Shown here one piece after another: positions 1 through 5,386 of a stretch of DNA of 6,836 nucleotides. Below the pieces are notes generated by a model. That model worked only from the letters and a program-made list of their open reading frames with translations, was not told the origin of the DNA and made no database searches. Source of the DNA: an uncultured Bacillota bacterium (lineage in GTDB: Bacteria > Bacillota > Clostridia > Lachnospirales > CAG-274). The stretch spans positions 1-6,836 of the forward strand of contig CATZZP010000032.1 in the NCBI GenBank assembly GCA_958426775.1. Reading direction: 5' to 3'. A program made the position numbers and the translations under genes. The number at the start of each line of letters is the position of its first letter. Positions within the stretch are counted from its first letter, which is position 1.

Positions 1-11
1 TAATTTTAAAT

Positions 12-38
12 GTTCCGAGACGGAGCGTGAATTTTTTT
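12..38 (+). terminator. Possible terminator of a gene left of the window
   Basis: A six-pair GC-rich stem (12-17 with 21-26, loop AGA) is followed after five bases by seven T residues (32-38). This resembles an intrinsic terminator, but the loop is tight and the gap before the T run is long. A second nested inverted repeat pairs 29-36 with 40-47 (GAATTTTT and AAAAATTC). No gene is visible to its left, so its role is inferred from shape only. Confidence 0.3.
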
Positions 39-57
39 CAAAAATTCCCTTACGTTG

Positions 58-87
58 TTGTTTTTAGGTCAAATATATTTGTATATA
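58..87 (+). promoter_or_regulatory. Putative promoter of tRNA-Gly
   Basis: A -35-like TTGTTT at 58-63 and a -10-like TATATA at 82-87 are separated by 18 bases. An alternative -10, TATACT, lies at 84-89. The start would fall at about 94, almost exactly the first base of the mature tRNA, leaving little or no 5' leader. The -35 is weak, so the tRNA could instead be read from further left. Confidence 0.4.
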
Positions 88-93
88 CTATTT

Positions 94-164
94 GCGGGTG
101 TGGTTCAATGGTAGAACATCAGCCTTCCAAGCTGAGGACGTGGGTTCGATTCCCATCACCCGCT
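94..164 (+). tRNA. tRNA-Gly (anticodon TCC)
   Basis: A complete 71-nt cloverleaf decodes GGA (and GGG by wobble). The acceptor stem is 94-100 with 157-163. The D stem is GTTC (103-106) with GAAC (114-117). The anticodon stem is TCAGC (119-123) with GCTGA (131-135), and the seven-base loop carries TCC at 126-128. The T arm is 140-156, with a TTCGATT loop and one G-T closing pair. The discriminator is T164. The 3' CCA is not encoded, so it must be added by tRNA nucleotidyltransferase. Confidence 0.97.
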
Positions 165-172
165 TTTCTATT

Positions 173-199
173 GCCTCTCACAAATGTGGGAGGCTTTTT
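173..199 (+). terminator. Rho-independent terminator of tRNA-Gly
   Basis: The stem is 173-181 with 186-194 (nine pairs, one G-T), the loop is AAAT, and five T residues follow (195-199). It begins nine bases after the tRNA end, so it fits termination of a single-tRNA transcript. Confidence 0.85.
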
Positions 200-250
200 G
201 TTTAAAAAAGAACTACTCTTTTAAGGGATAATTTTTATTTTATTTTGCAT

Positions 251-280
251 AAAAAAGCACTTGCCTAAATCGACAAGTGC
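251..280 (-). terminator. Rho-independent terminator of proB
   Basis: Read on the minus strand, GCACTTG (280-274) pairs with CAAGTGC (263-257) around a ten-base loop and is followed by six T residues (256-251). It starts seven bases past the proB stop codon and separates proB from the converging tRNA-Gly transcript. Confidence 0.85.
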
Positions 281-287
281 CAAGCTT

Positions 288-1085
288 TTACTTTGCTACA
301 AACATTGTACCTATTTTTTTGCCCTCTAAAATATCAAACAGGATTGCAGGGTTTGAACCCTGTGCAACTACCATATCAATACCACGCTTATTGAGTAATT
401 CTGCCGCCTGTACCTTAGTTGCCATACCGCCTGTACCTAAAGAGGAGGAGGAACCTCCTGCAATTTTGTAAATAGACGGACCTATTTCCGTAACGGTATC
501 TATAATCTGAGCGTCAGGGTTTTTGTTAGGGTCCTCAGTGTAAAGCCCGTCTATATCTGAAAGAATAATAAGGGCATCACTGTCTATTAAATCCGATACA
601 TAGGCGGAAAGGGTGTCGTTATCACTAAATTCATTAAGCTCCTCAGTTGCTACCGTATCGTTTTCATTCACAATAGGTATAACCTTCAGTTCAAAAAGTC
701 TGTCTATAGTGTTACGTGCGTTTCTTTTCTTATAAGCACTTTCAAATACACCCTTGGTAAGCAAAATCTGTGCAAGCTTTTGGTTGTACTCACCGAAGCA
801 ACGCTCATAAATCTGCATAAGCAGAGCCTGTCCTACGGCAGAGGATGCCTGCTTGCCTATAATATCTCTCGGTCTTTCGGGTAAGCCCAGCTTATCTGCA
901 CCTACCGCAATAGCACCTGATGAAACCAAAAGTACATCTATCCCCTTGTTGCGTAAATCTGATATTACCCAAGCGAGCTTATCAACCTGACGCAGGTTGA
1001 TTTTACCGTTTTCGTAGGTTAATGAGGTAGAGCCTATTTTTATAACTAAACGCTTATAGTCCTTAATACGTTGTCTGTATTGCAT
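288..1085 (-). CDS. proB: Glutamate 5-kinase, short form without PUA domain
   Basis: This enzyme phosphorylates glutamate to gamma-glutamyl phosphate, the first step of proline synthesis in the cytoplasm. The 265-residue protein is a complete amino-acid-kinase domain. Visible are the N-terminal LVIKIG nucleotide-binding strand, LVSSGAIAVGADKLGL, the KQASSAVGQALLMQIYE block, NENDTVAT, SDNDTLSA, the DIDGLYTEDP segment, and the GTGGMATKVQAAEL ATP-site loop. It ends where that domain ends and lacks the PUA domain of about 100 residues found in the E. coli protein; such short forms are known in Firmicutes. I chose ATG 1085: an in-frame TTG at 1094 would leave almost no ribosome site, while a modest GTGAG lies nine bases before the ATG. 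A promoter and a terminator frame the gene. No proA is adjacent, so the next enzyme must be encoded elsewhere. Confidence 0.95.
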   Translation of the reverse strand: MQYRQRIKDYKRLVIKIGSTSLTYENGKINLRQVDKLAWVISDLRNKGIDVLLVSSGAIAVGADKLGLPERPRDIIGKQASSAVGQALLMQIYERCFGEYNQKLAQILLTKGVFESAYKKRNARNTIDRLFELKVIPIVNENDTVATEELNEFSDNDTLSAYVSDLIDSDALIILSDIDGLYTEDPNKNPDAQIIDTVTEIGPSIYKIAGGSSSSLGTGGMATKVQAAELLNKRGIDMVVAQGSNPAILFDILEGKKIGTMFVAK

Positions 1086-1117
1086 TGTTTTCAACTCACA
1101 TTCGTAAATTTTTTATT

Positions 1118-1146
1118 ATTGTAGCAAAAATTAACTTAAATTTCAA
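1118..1146 (-). promoter_or_regulatory. proB promoter (sigma-A type, extended -10)
   Basis: On the minus strand, TTGAAA (1146-1141) and TACAAT (1123-1118) are separated by exactly 17 bases, with TG one base before the -10 (TGCTACAAT). Transcription would start near 1111, giving a leader of about 26 nt before the ATG at 1085. The leader is too short for a T-box or other riboswitch. Confidence 0.75.
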
Positions 1147-1154
1147 GCATAAAT

Positions 1155-1183
1155 AAAAGGGGCTGTTGCATAAAGCCCCTTTT
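1155..1183 (-). terminator. Hairpin terminator after the 116-residue protein gene
   Basis: A perfect ten-pair stem joins AAAAGGGGCT (1155-1164) to AGCCCCTTTT (1174-1183) around a nine-base loop. On the minus strand the four Ts of the stem's 3' arm are followed by ATTTAT. It begins 12 bases beyond the stop codon of the upstream gene and lies just before the proB promoter, so it separates the two units. Its symmetry means it could also act on plus-strand transcripts. Confidence 0.75.
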
Positions 1184-1195
1184 GTCATATGTAAT

Positions 1196-1546
1196 TTATT
1201 TTTCTTCATCTCTAAGCTGTACAAAGCATACGCCGTAGTCGCTTAAAGGCTCCTGCTGAACGATACTGCCGTGATGATTTTCCTGAACGCCGTATTTCCA
1301 ACGCTCCTTTTTATCACGGTATTTAAGGTTGCCAAGCTCAATGTTGGTAAGAAACTCAAACATATCCATAAGACTCTTACCGCCCATAAGCTTTTTGTAC
1401 CAAAAGCCTTCAACAAACCAGTCATTAGAGGGATTAACGTTAGTACGCTTGCCTGTTAAACCGTCAATCTTAGCAAAAACCTGCTTTTTCTGGTTAAGGT
1501 AAAACTCAGAGCCGTCTATTAATCTTATTAAAATATACTTTGCCAT
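1196..1546 (-). CDS. Hypothetical protein, 116 residues
   Basis: I do not recognise the family. The 116-residue protein has no signal peptide, no membrane segment and a single cysteine, so it is probably cytoplasmic. It starts with a beta-like stretch (MAKYILIRLIDGSEFYLN) and a short charged turn. The middle is rich in aromatic residues (NDWFVEGFWYKKL, then MDMFEFLTNIELGNLKYRDKKERWKYG). The tail is acidic and ends RDEEK. The start ATG at 1546 is preceded by AAGGAAGGA (1565-1557), about ten bases upstream. The gene has its own promoter and a following hairpin, so it appears monocistronic between proB and the murG unit. The intact frame, good ribosome site and flanking signals argue for a real gene. 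Confidence 0.8.
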   Translation of the reverse strand: MAKYILIRLIDGSEFYLNQKKQVFAKIDGLTGKRTNVNPSNDWFVEGFWYKKLMGGKSLMDMFEFLTNIELGNLKYRDKKERWKYGVQENHHGSIVQQEPLSDYGVCFVQLRDEEK

Positions 1547-1583
1547 AAATCACACATCCTTCCTTTAAACCTTGTGGGGGAAT

Positions 1584-1595
1584 GATGTATACATC
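1584..1595. repeat. Perfect 12-bp palindrome in the leader of the 116-residue gene
   Basis: GATGTATACATC is its own reverse complement. It lies 8-19 bases downstream of the expected start of transcription and well before the ribosome site. A dyad here could be an operator for a dimeric repressor. No protein can be named from the sequence. Confidence 0.4.
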
Positions 1596-1609
1596 CTCCG
1601 TTTAGATAC

Positions 1610-1615
1610 ATTATA
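1610..1615 (-). promoter_or_regulatory. Extended -10 promoter of the 116-residue protein gene
   Basis: On the minus strand a perfect TATAAT (1615-1610) is preceded by TGC, giving the extended form TGCTATAAT. No good -35 is visible: TTTATT sits at 17-base spacing and TTCAAT only at 22. Transcription would start near 1603 and give a leader of about 57 nt. Confidence 0.6.
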
Positions 1616-1641
1616 GCATATTTATGAAAATAAATAAATTG

Positions 1642-1664
1642 AATTTTTAACAAAATTAAAAATT
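1642..1664. repeat. AT-only inverted repeat behind the murG unit
   Basis: AATTTTTAA (1642-1650) and TTAAAAATT (1656-1664) are a perfect nine-base inverted repeat with a five-base spacer. It lies in the AT-rich gap between the end of the murG unit (1734) and the promoter of the next gene. It is the only terminator-like candidate for the murG transcript, but an all-AT stem would be weak. Confidence 0.3.
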
Positions 1665-1733
1665 GTTTAAAGTTTACAAATATTGACATTAAGACAAATT
1701 GTTTTTATGGGTAATACACAAAAACAAGCACTG

Positions 1734-2198
1734 TTAATCAATAACAATCTCATTTATTGCTTCGTCAGAAAGGTCCTGAACAGGTACTAAGGTAAGACCT
1801 GTGTTAAATTTGATGATTGCTGTCTTTGTTTCGGCATCCCAGCTGACTTCGGCACCTATAGCCTCGCTTACGGCTCTTAAAGGTAACATAAAGCGTGAGT
1901 CAATAATCTGCTGTGGTACCTCAGGTGTTACTGTCTGACCGTTTGCTGTAAAGTAGGTGTTGCCCATAGTCATTGATACTACGGAGTTACCTCTTGTAAG
2001 GGTTGCTGTCTTTGTTACTGCATCATATTCAACAGTATAGCCTATTTCCTCAAATACACCTCTTACAGGGACAAGGGTACGACCCTCTACAATAACTGCC
2101 TGTGCGTCAATAACCTTGTCGTTTACCATTACCTGTGCTGCTGTTGCAGGTACTGACATCATAACTACTGCTAATGCTGTTGCTAAAAATCTTTTCAT
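1734..2198 (-). CDS. Secreted protein with copper-amine-oxidase-N-like repeats
   Basis: The 154-residue protein begins with a signal peptide: Lys-Arg at 2-3, a hydrophobic core, and a likely cut after an ATA-type motif near residue 20. The mature part has two related halves. The first reads RTLVPVRGVFEEIG, then VEYDAVTKTATLTRG (about 40-70); the second reads RFMLPLRAVSEAIG, then VSWDAETKTAIIKF (about 102-131). This is the signature of the copper amine oxidase N-terminal-like domain, common as a surface module in Clostridia and usually attached to hydrolases; here it stands alone. It does not imply copper binding or oxidase activity. A ribosome site GGGAG (2210-2206) lies seven bases before the ATG, inside the end of murG. 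The ATG overlaps the murG stop as ATGA (2198-2195), so the two are probably co-translated. The acidic tail after residue 132 has no recognised role. Confidence 0.88.
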   Translation of the reverse strand: MKRFLATALAVVMMSVPATAAQVMVNDKVIDAQAVIVEGRTLVPVRGVFEEIGYTVEYDAVTKTATLTRGNSVVSMTMGNTYFTANGQTVTPEVPQQIIDSRFMLPLRAVSEAIGAEVSWDAETKTAIIKFNTGLTLVPVQDLSDEAINEIVID

Positions 2199-3295
2199 TT
2201 CTTATCTCCCTTTCGTATTTTTCTTTTGGCACTTTCCTCTATAACGGATATTACCTTTTCAACACCCTTGGATTGAGAAGAGTTATCCATTGCGGAAATG
2301 TATGCTTTTCTGTTATTATATAACGAATTTATTTCCTTTGCAAGGGTTTTAGCATTCAGCTCCTCCTCCTGTAAAACCACGGCAAAGCCCTGCTCCTTAA
2401 AGGATTTTGCATTAAGTATCTGGTCGCCTCTGCTTTCTGCCTTAGAAAGAGGTATTAAAAGCATCGGCTTTTTAAGTGCTAAAAATTCGCATATGGAATT
2501 TGAACCTGCTCGTGAAATTATCATATCTGCCATTGCAAATATGTCCTTTAGCTCCTTTGAGATATACTCAAATTGTTTGTAACCCTTATAGGTGATTTCT
2601 CTGTTAATATTGCCCTTGCCGCAAAGGTGGACTATATTGTATTTTTCTGTAAGCTCAGGCAAAATATCCCTTAAGGCATTGTTTATCTTAACAGAACCCT
2701 GAGAGCCGCCCATTACAAGAATAACAGGCTTATTGTCCTCAAAGCCGCACATTTTAAGCCCTGCCTGTTTATCTCCCTTAAACAGCTCTGACCTTATGGG
2801 TGTGCCTGTAACTATACCCTTGTTATCCTTAATATATTTCATAGCTTCCGGAAAGGTTACGCAAATTTTATCCGCAAAGGGCATTGCAAGCTTGTTAGCA
2901 AGCCCGGGGGTAATATCGGATTCGTGAGCTACAACAGGCACATTACATAAAAATCCGCCTATTGCAACAGGTACGGATACAAAGCCGCCCTTGGAAAATA
3001 TAATATCGGGCTTTTCCTTACGTATAACAGAAACAGCGTCACCTAAGCCCTTAACCACACGAAACATATCTCCTGCATTTTTTGTTATGGTTTTAAGCTT
3101 TGTGCTTCGCCTTATCTTGCCTGAGCTTATGCCGTAGTATTTAATACCGCAGGCTTCTACAAGTCCCTTTTCCATACCGTTTTTACTTCCGATATATACT
3201 GCCTCATATCCTGCGGCTTTAAGTGCAGGCAGCAGGGCAAGGTTAGGGGTAACGTGTCCTGCCGTACCTCCCCCTGTTAAAATTATTTTCTTCAT
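2195..3295 (-). CDS. murG: MurG, lipid I N-acetylglucosaminyltransferase
   Basis: MurG transfers GlcNAc from UDP-GlcNAc to lipid I on the inner face of the membrane, making lipid II, the last cytoplasmic step of peptidoglycan precursor synthesis. The 366-residue length is typical for this GT-B, GT28-family enzyme. The N-terminal domain opens with GGGTAGHVTPN (8-18), the lipid-acceptor-side glycine loop, and has SKGGFVSVPV as the second loop. The C-terminal donor domain has MGGSQGSVKINNALR and SRAGSNSICEFLAL, followed by a clostridial-style ESRGDQILNA block where many MurG proteins have DHQTKNA. The ATG at 3295 is preferred over an in-frame GTG at 3304, which overlaps the ribosome site GGAG (3307-3304). 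It is divergent from dapF and followed, with a four-base overlap, by the secreted protein gene. No other cell-division cluster gene is next to it. Confidence 0.96.
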   Translation of the reverse strand: MKKIILTGGGTAGHVTPNLALLPALKAAGYEAVYIGSKNGMEKGLVEACGIKYYGISSGKIRRSTKLKTITKNAGDMFRVVKGLGDAVSVIRKEKPDIIFSKGGFVSVPVAIGGFLCNVPVVAHESDITPGLANKLAMPFADKICVTFPEAMKYIKDNKGIVTGTPIRSELFKGDKQAGLKMCGFEDNKPVILVMGGSQGSVKINNALRDILPELTEKYNIVHLCGKGNINREITYKGYKQFEYISKELKDIFAMADMIISRAGSNSICEFLALKKPMLLIPLSKAESRGDQILNAKSFKEQGFAVVLQEEELNAKTLAKEINSLYNNRKAYISAMDNSSQSKGVEKVISVIEESAKRKIRKGDKK

Positions 3296-3326
3296 TATAA
3301 ACACTCCAATTAAGTTAGTTATATAT

Positions 3327-3355
3327 ATTTTATTACAGTTCAGCCCTAAAGTCCA
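3327..3355 (-). promoter_or_regulatory. Putative murG promoter
   Basis: On the minus strand TGGACT (3355-3350) and TAAAAT (3332-3327) are 17 bases apart, matching four and five of six consensus positions. The start would fall near 3320, about 25 nt before the ATG. Other AT-rich -10 candidates overlap it, so the exact site is uncertain. Confidence 0.45.
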
Positions 3356-3370
3356 TAAAAATTTGTGTAT

Positions 3371-3399
3371 TTGACAGTATAACGGTTTTGTGGTATCTT
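3371..3399 (+). promoter_or_regulatory. Promoter of the dapF operon
   Basis: A perfect TTGACA (3371-3376) is followed after 17 bases by TATCTT (3394-3399). The start near 3406 leaves a leader of about 25 nt, ending in a strong ribosome site GAGGTGA (3419-3425) five bases before the ATG at 3431. There is no room for a lysine riboswitch. This is the only clear promoter before the four genes that follow. Confidence 0.75.
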
Positions 3400-3430
3400 A
3401 AAAGCAGAAAATATATAAGAGGTGACATTA

Positions 3431-4276
3431 ATGCTTAAATTTACTAAAATGACAGGCTGTGGAAATGATTATGTATATATTAACTGCTTTGAGGAAAAGG
3501 TGGATAACCCCTCTGAGCTTTCAAAGAGAGTAAGCGACAGACACTTCGGTATCGGTTCTGACGGTCTTGTGCTTATCTGCCCAAGTGAAATTGCCGATTG
3601 CCGTATGCGTATGTTCAACCCTGACGGCAGTGAGTCTGAAATGTGCGGTAATGCTATCCGTTGCGTAGGTAAGTATGTACACGACAGAGGCATTATCAAT
3701 AAAACTACTATTACGGTTGAAACTCTTGCGGGTATTAAGATTTTGGAGCTTCACTTAAATGACAAGGGAGAAACTGAAACTCTTACTGTTGATATGGGTG
3801 AGCCTATTTTAACTCCTGCTGAAATTCCCGTAAAGGCAGAGGGTACACCTGTAACAGGCTTAAGCCTTACTGCTCACGATAAGACTATGGATTTTACCTG
3901 TGTATCAATGGGTAATCCTCATGCAGTTACCTTTATAGACACTCCTGTAAGGGACTTTGACGTTGAAAAGTACGGTTCTGTTTTGGAGGTTGACGACCAC
4001 TTCCCACGTAAGGCAAATATTGAGTTTGCCGAAAGGGTAGACGACAGTCATCTTAAAATGCGTGTATGGGAAAGAGGTACAGGTGAAACCTGGGCTTGCG
4101 GTACAGGCACATGTGCAACTGTAGTTGCCTCTAATATAGTAGGCGTTTGTAAGAGAGGTCCTGTAGATGTAGAGCTTTTAGGCGGTACTCTTACTATAGA
4201 TTGGAGCGAAAAGGACGGTCATGTTTATATGACAGGTCCTGCAACCTTTGTGTTTGACGGTGTACTTTTTGATTAA
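3431..4276 (+). CDS. dapF: Diaminopimelate epimerase
   Basis: DapF converts LL-diaminopimelate to meso-diaminopimelate in the cytoplasm, supplying peptidoglycan cross-linking and lysine synthesis. The 281-residue protein is full length for this cofactor-independent racemase. The N-terminal half has TKMTGCGNDYVYI (5-17), RHFGIGSDGLVLI (37-49) and the catalytic-cysteine motif EMCGNAIRC with Cys72. The C-terminal half has MGNPHAVTF, ERGTGETWACGTGTCA with the second catalytic Cys223, and a closing GPATFVF. The start is ATG 3431: a GTG in frame at 3422 lies within the ribosome site itself. It is the first gene of a plus-strand operon; the next start codon lies one base after its stop. No other lysine-pathway genes are adjacent, so here it is grouped with envelope genes instead. 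Confidence 0.97.
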   Translation: MLKFTKMTGCGNDYVYINCFEEKVDNPSELSKRVSDRHFGIGSDGLVLICPSEIADCRMRMFNPDGSESEMCGNAIRCVGKYVHDRGIINKTTITVETLAGIKILELHLNDKGETETLTVDMGEPILTPAEIPVKAEGTPVTGLSLTAHDKTMDFTCVSMGNPHAVTFIDTPVRDFDVEKYGSVLEVDDHFPRKANIEFAERVDDSHLKMRVWERGTGETWACGTGTCATVVASNIVGVCKRGPVDVELLGGTLTIDWSEKDGHVYMTGPATFVFDGVLFD

Positions 4277-4277
4277 A

Positions 4278-4769
4278 ATGGATAAAAAGCTGTTTCTTTT
4301 AATGTATAACTTTACGGCAGAGAGAAAGCTTGTTAAGAAAGGGGTTTTGTGTCTTGCAAAGCTTTCCAAAGGCTTTTTCTTTGTGGTTTACGGCTTAGGT
4401 GCCTTGTTCCTTTTAACAGAGGCACCCATGACCGCAGTAAAATTTTTGCTTATTCCTTTTTTTGTGCTGTGCTATAACAGCTTTTTAAGAAAAACTATCG
4501 GCAGAGTCCGTCCTTTTGCAGAATTTCAGCTTGAGCCTCTTCTTGCTCATGAGGAAAACGGCTCTTGTCCAAGCAATCATGCGGCATCTGCTATGGTTAT
4601 TGCCTTAGCCTTCTGGCTTATCAGTCCCTATATCAGCCTTTGCCTTGCGGTTCTTGCTGTTTTTACGGGGCTGTCCAGGGTCTGTGCAGGGGTTCATTAT
4701 CCCTTTGATGTGTTTTTGGGATGGCTTATAGGCGGTATAACGGGTATTTTGGGTTTTATTATTTTGTAA
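4278..4769 (+). CDS. PAP2-family membrane phosphatase
   Basis: The 163-residue protein is an integral membrane phosphatase of the PAP2 (phosphatidic acid phosphatase type 2) superfamily, with hydrophobic segments near residues 33-47, 54-70, 104-130 and 145-163. The three active-site motifs are present: an Arg71-to-Arg78-Pro79 version of KX6RP, PSNH at 98-101 in place of PSGH, and SRX5HX3D at 133-144, with His101 and His140 as expected catalytic histidines. Small family members of this kind often dephosphorylate undecaprenyl pyrophosphate (as BcrC and YbjG do) or phosphatidylglycerophosphate. The exact substrate cannot be read from sequence; undecaprenyl pyrophosphate is my inference from the neighbours. 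ATG 4278 follows the dapF stop after one base, with only a weak ribosome site, which suggests translational coupling. An in-frame TTG at 4248 inside dapF is less likely. Confidence 0.88.
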   Translation: MDKKLFLLMYNFTAERKLVKKGVLCLAKLSKGFFFVVYGLGALFLLTEAPMTAVKFLLIPFFVLCYNSFLRKTIGRVRPFAEFQLEPLLAHEENGSCPSNHAASAMVIALAFWLISPYISLCLAVLAVFTGLSRVCAGVHYPFDVFLGWLIGGITGILGFIIL

Positions 4770-4782
4770 TGGAGGTAGCCTT

Positions 4783-5355
4783 GTGTTTTTGTTTTTTCTC
4801 TCCTTTAATGATGCAAACATTCAAAGCTTAATAGAAAAGGCAAAAAAAGGTGATGAGGGTGCATTTTGTAGCCTTGTGCGTGACTTGGAGCCTTATGTGT
4901 ATAACCTTGCTCTGCGTCTTATGAACGGTAACCGTCAGGATGCAGAGGATATGGCACAGGAGGCTTTTTTGCGTGTCTATAAGGCTCTCCCGGGGTATAA
5001 GGAAAACTCCTCTCTTAAAACATGGACACTTCATATATGCAAGAATGTGTGCCTTGATGAAATACGTAAAAGAAAGGTAAGAATAAATCCTGTGGATGAT
5101 ATTCCCGAAACCAAGGCAGATACAACTGATGTTCAGGAGGAAATTATTTCAGCCGAAAGGCGGAAAAATCTTATTAAAGCAATTAACAGCCTTGATGAAA
5201 GAGCAAAGCTCCTTATAGTAATGAGGGATATTAACGGTCTTAGCTATGATGAAATAGGACAGGCTCTGTATATGAATATAGGTACGGTTAAGTCCTCTCT
5301 TAACAGAGCCAGAAAAAGATTACGTAAAATTTTAACGGAACAAAATTTGAATTAG
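4783..5355 (+). CDS. ECF-type RNA polymerase sigma factor
   Basis: This 190-residue protein is an extracytoplasmic-function sigma factor that directs RNA polymerase to a small envelope- or stress-related regulon. Region 2 spans about residues 24-98, with the -10-recognition segment DAEDMAQEAFLRVYKAL (53-69) and KTWTLHICKNVCLDEIRKRK (79-98). A short variable linker follows. Region 4 (about 130-182) carries the helix-turn-helix LSYDEIGQALYMNIGTVKSSLNRARKRL that binds the -35. Regions 1 and 3 are absent, as usual for ECF factors. The start is GTG 4783, supported by a strong GGAGGT (4771-4776) six bases before it and by the lack of an in-frame ATG nearby. It follows the PAP2 gene by 13 bases and precedes its likely anti-sigma partner by 31. 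The precise ECF group and target genes are not identifiable by eye. Confidence 0.95.
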   Translation: MFLFFLSFNDANIQSLIEKAKKGDEGAFCSLVRDLEPYVYNLALRLMNGNRQDAEDMAQEAFLRVYKALPGYKENSSLKTWTLHICKNVCLDEIRKRKVRINPVDDIPETKADTTDVQEEIISAERRKNLIKAINSLDERAKLLIVMRDINGLSYDEIGQALYMNIGTVKSSLNRARKRLRKILTEQNLN

Positions 5356-5361
5356 TACGTC
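5337..5361 (+). promoter_or_regulatory. ECF-sigma-like promoter for the anti-sigma gene
   Basis: GGAAC (5337-5341) and CGTC (5358-5361) are separated by 16 bases, matching the general ECF pattern of an AAC-containing -35 and a CGT-containing -10. It overlaps the last codons of the sigma gene. The expected start near 5368 lies just before the anti-sigma ribosome site (5374-5379). A perfect TATAAT also occurs at 5362-5367 but has no -35 partner and would start inside the ribosome site. Such short motifs arise by chance, so this is moderate evidence only. Confidence 0.45.
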
Positions 5362-5386
5362 TATAATAGTGAAAGGTGGTGAGGTA

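Noticed and set aside
1569..1598. Nine-codon leader reading frame (minus strand) starting within the palindrome before the 116-residue gene
   Set aside because: The GGAGG lies directly against the ATG with no spacing, so it would not work as a ribosome site, and the peptide shows no attenuation-type codon run.
1683..1711. TTGACA on the plus strand that could drive antisense RNA into the secreted-protein gene
   Set aside because: At 17-base spacing the -10 is only TATGGG, and the better TAATAC lies at 23 bases. A lone -35 in an AT-rich gap is expected by chance.
3305..3430. Lysine riboswitch or other leader control before dapF
   Set aside because: The promoter leaves only about 25 nt of leader, far too short, and no conserved stem pattern is visible.
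3422..3430. Upstream GTG start for dapF
   Set aside because: The GTG is part of the GAGGTGA ribosome site; ATG 3431 has ideal spacing and gives the usual DapF N terminus.
3469..3754. Minus-strand reading frames opposite dapF
   Set aside because: They lie wholly inside dapF, have no ribosome sites or recognisable motifs, and are shadows of the conserved gene.
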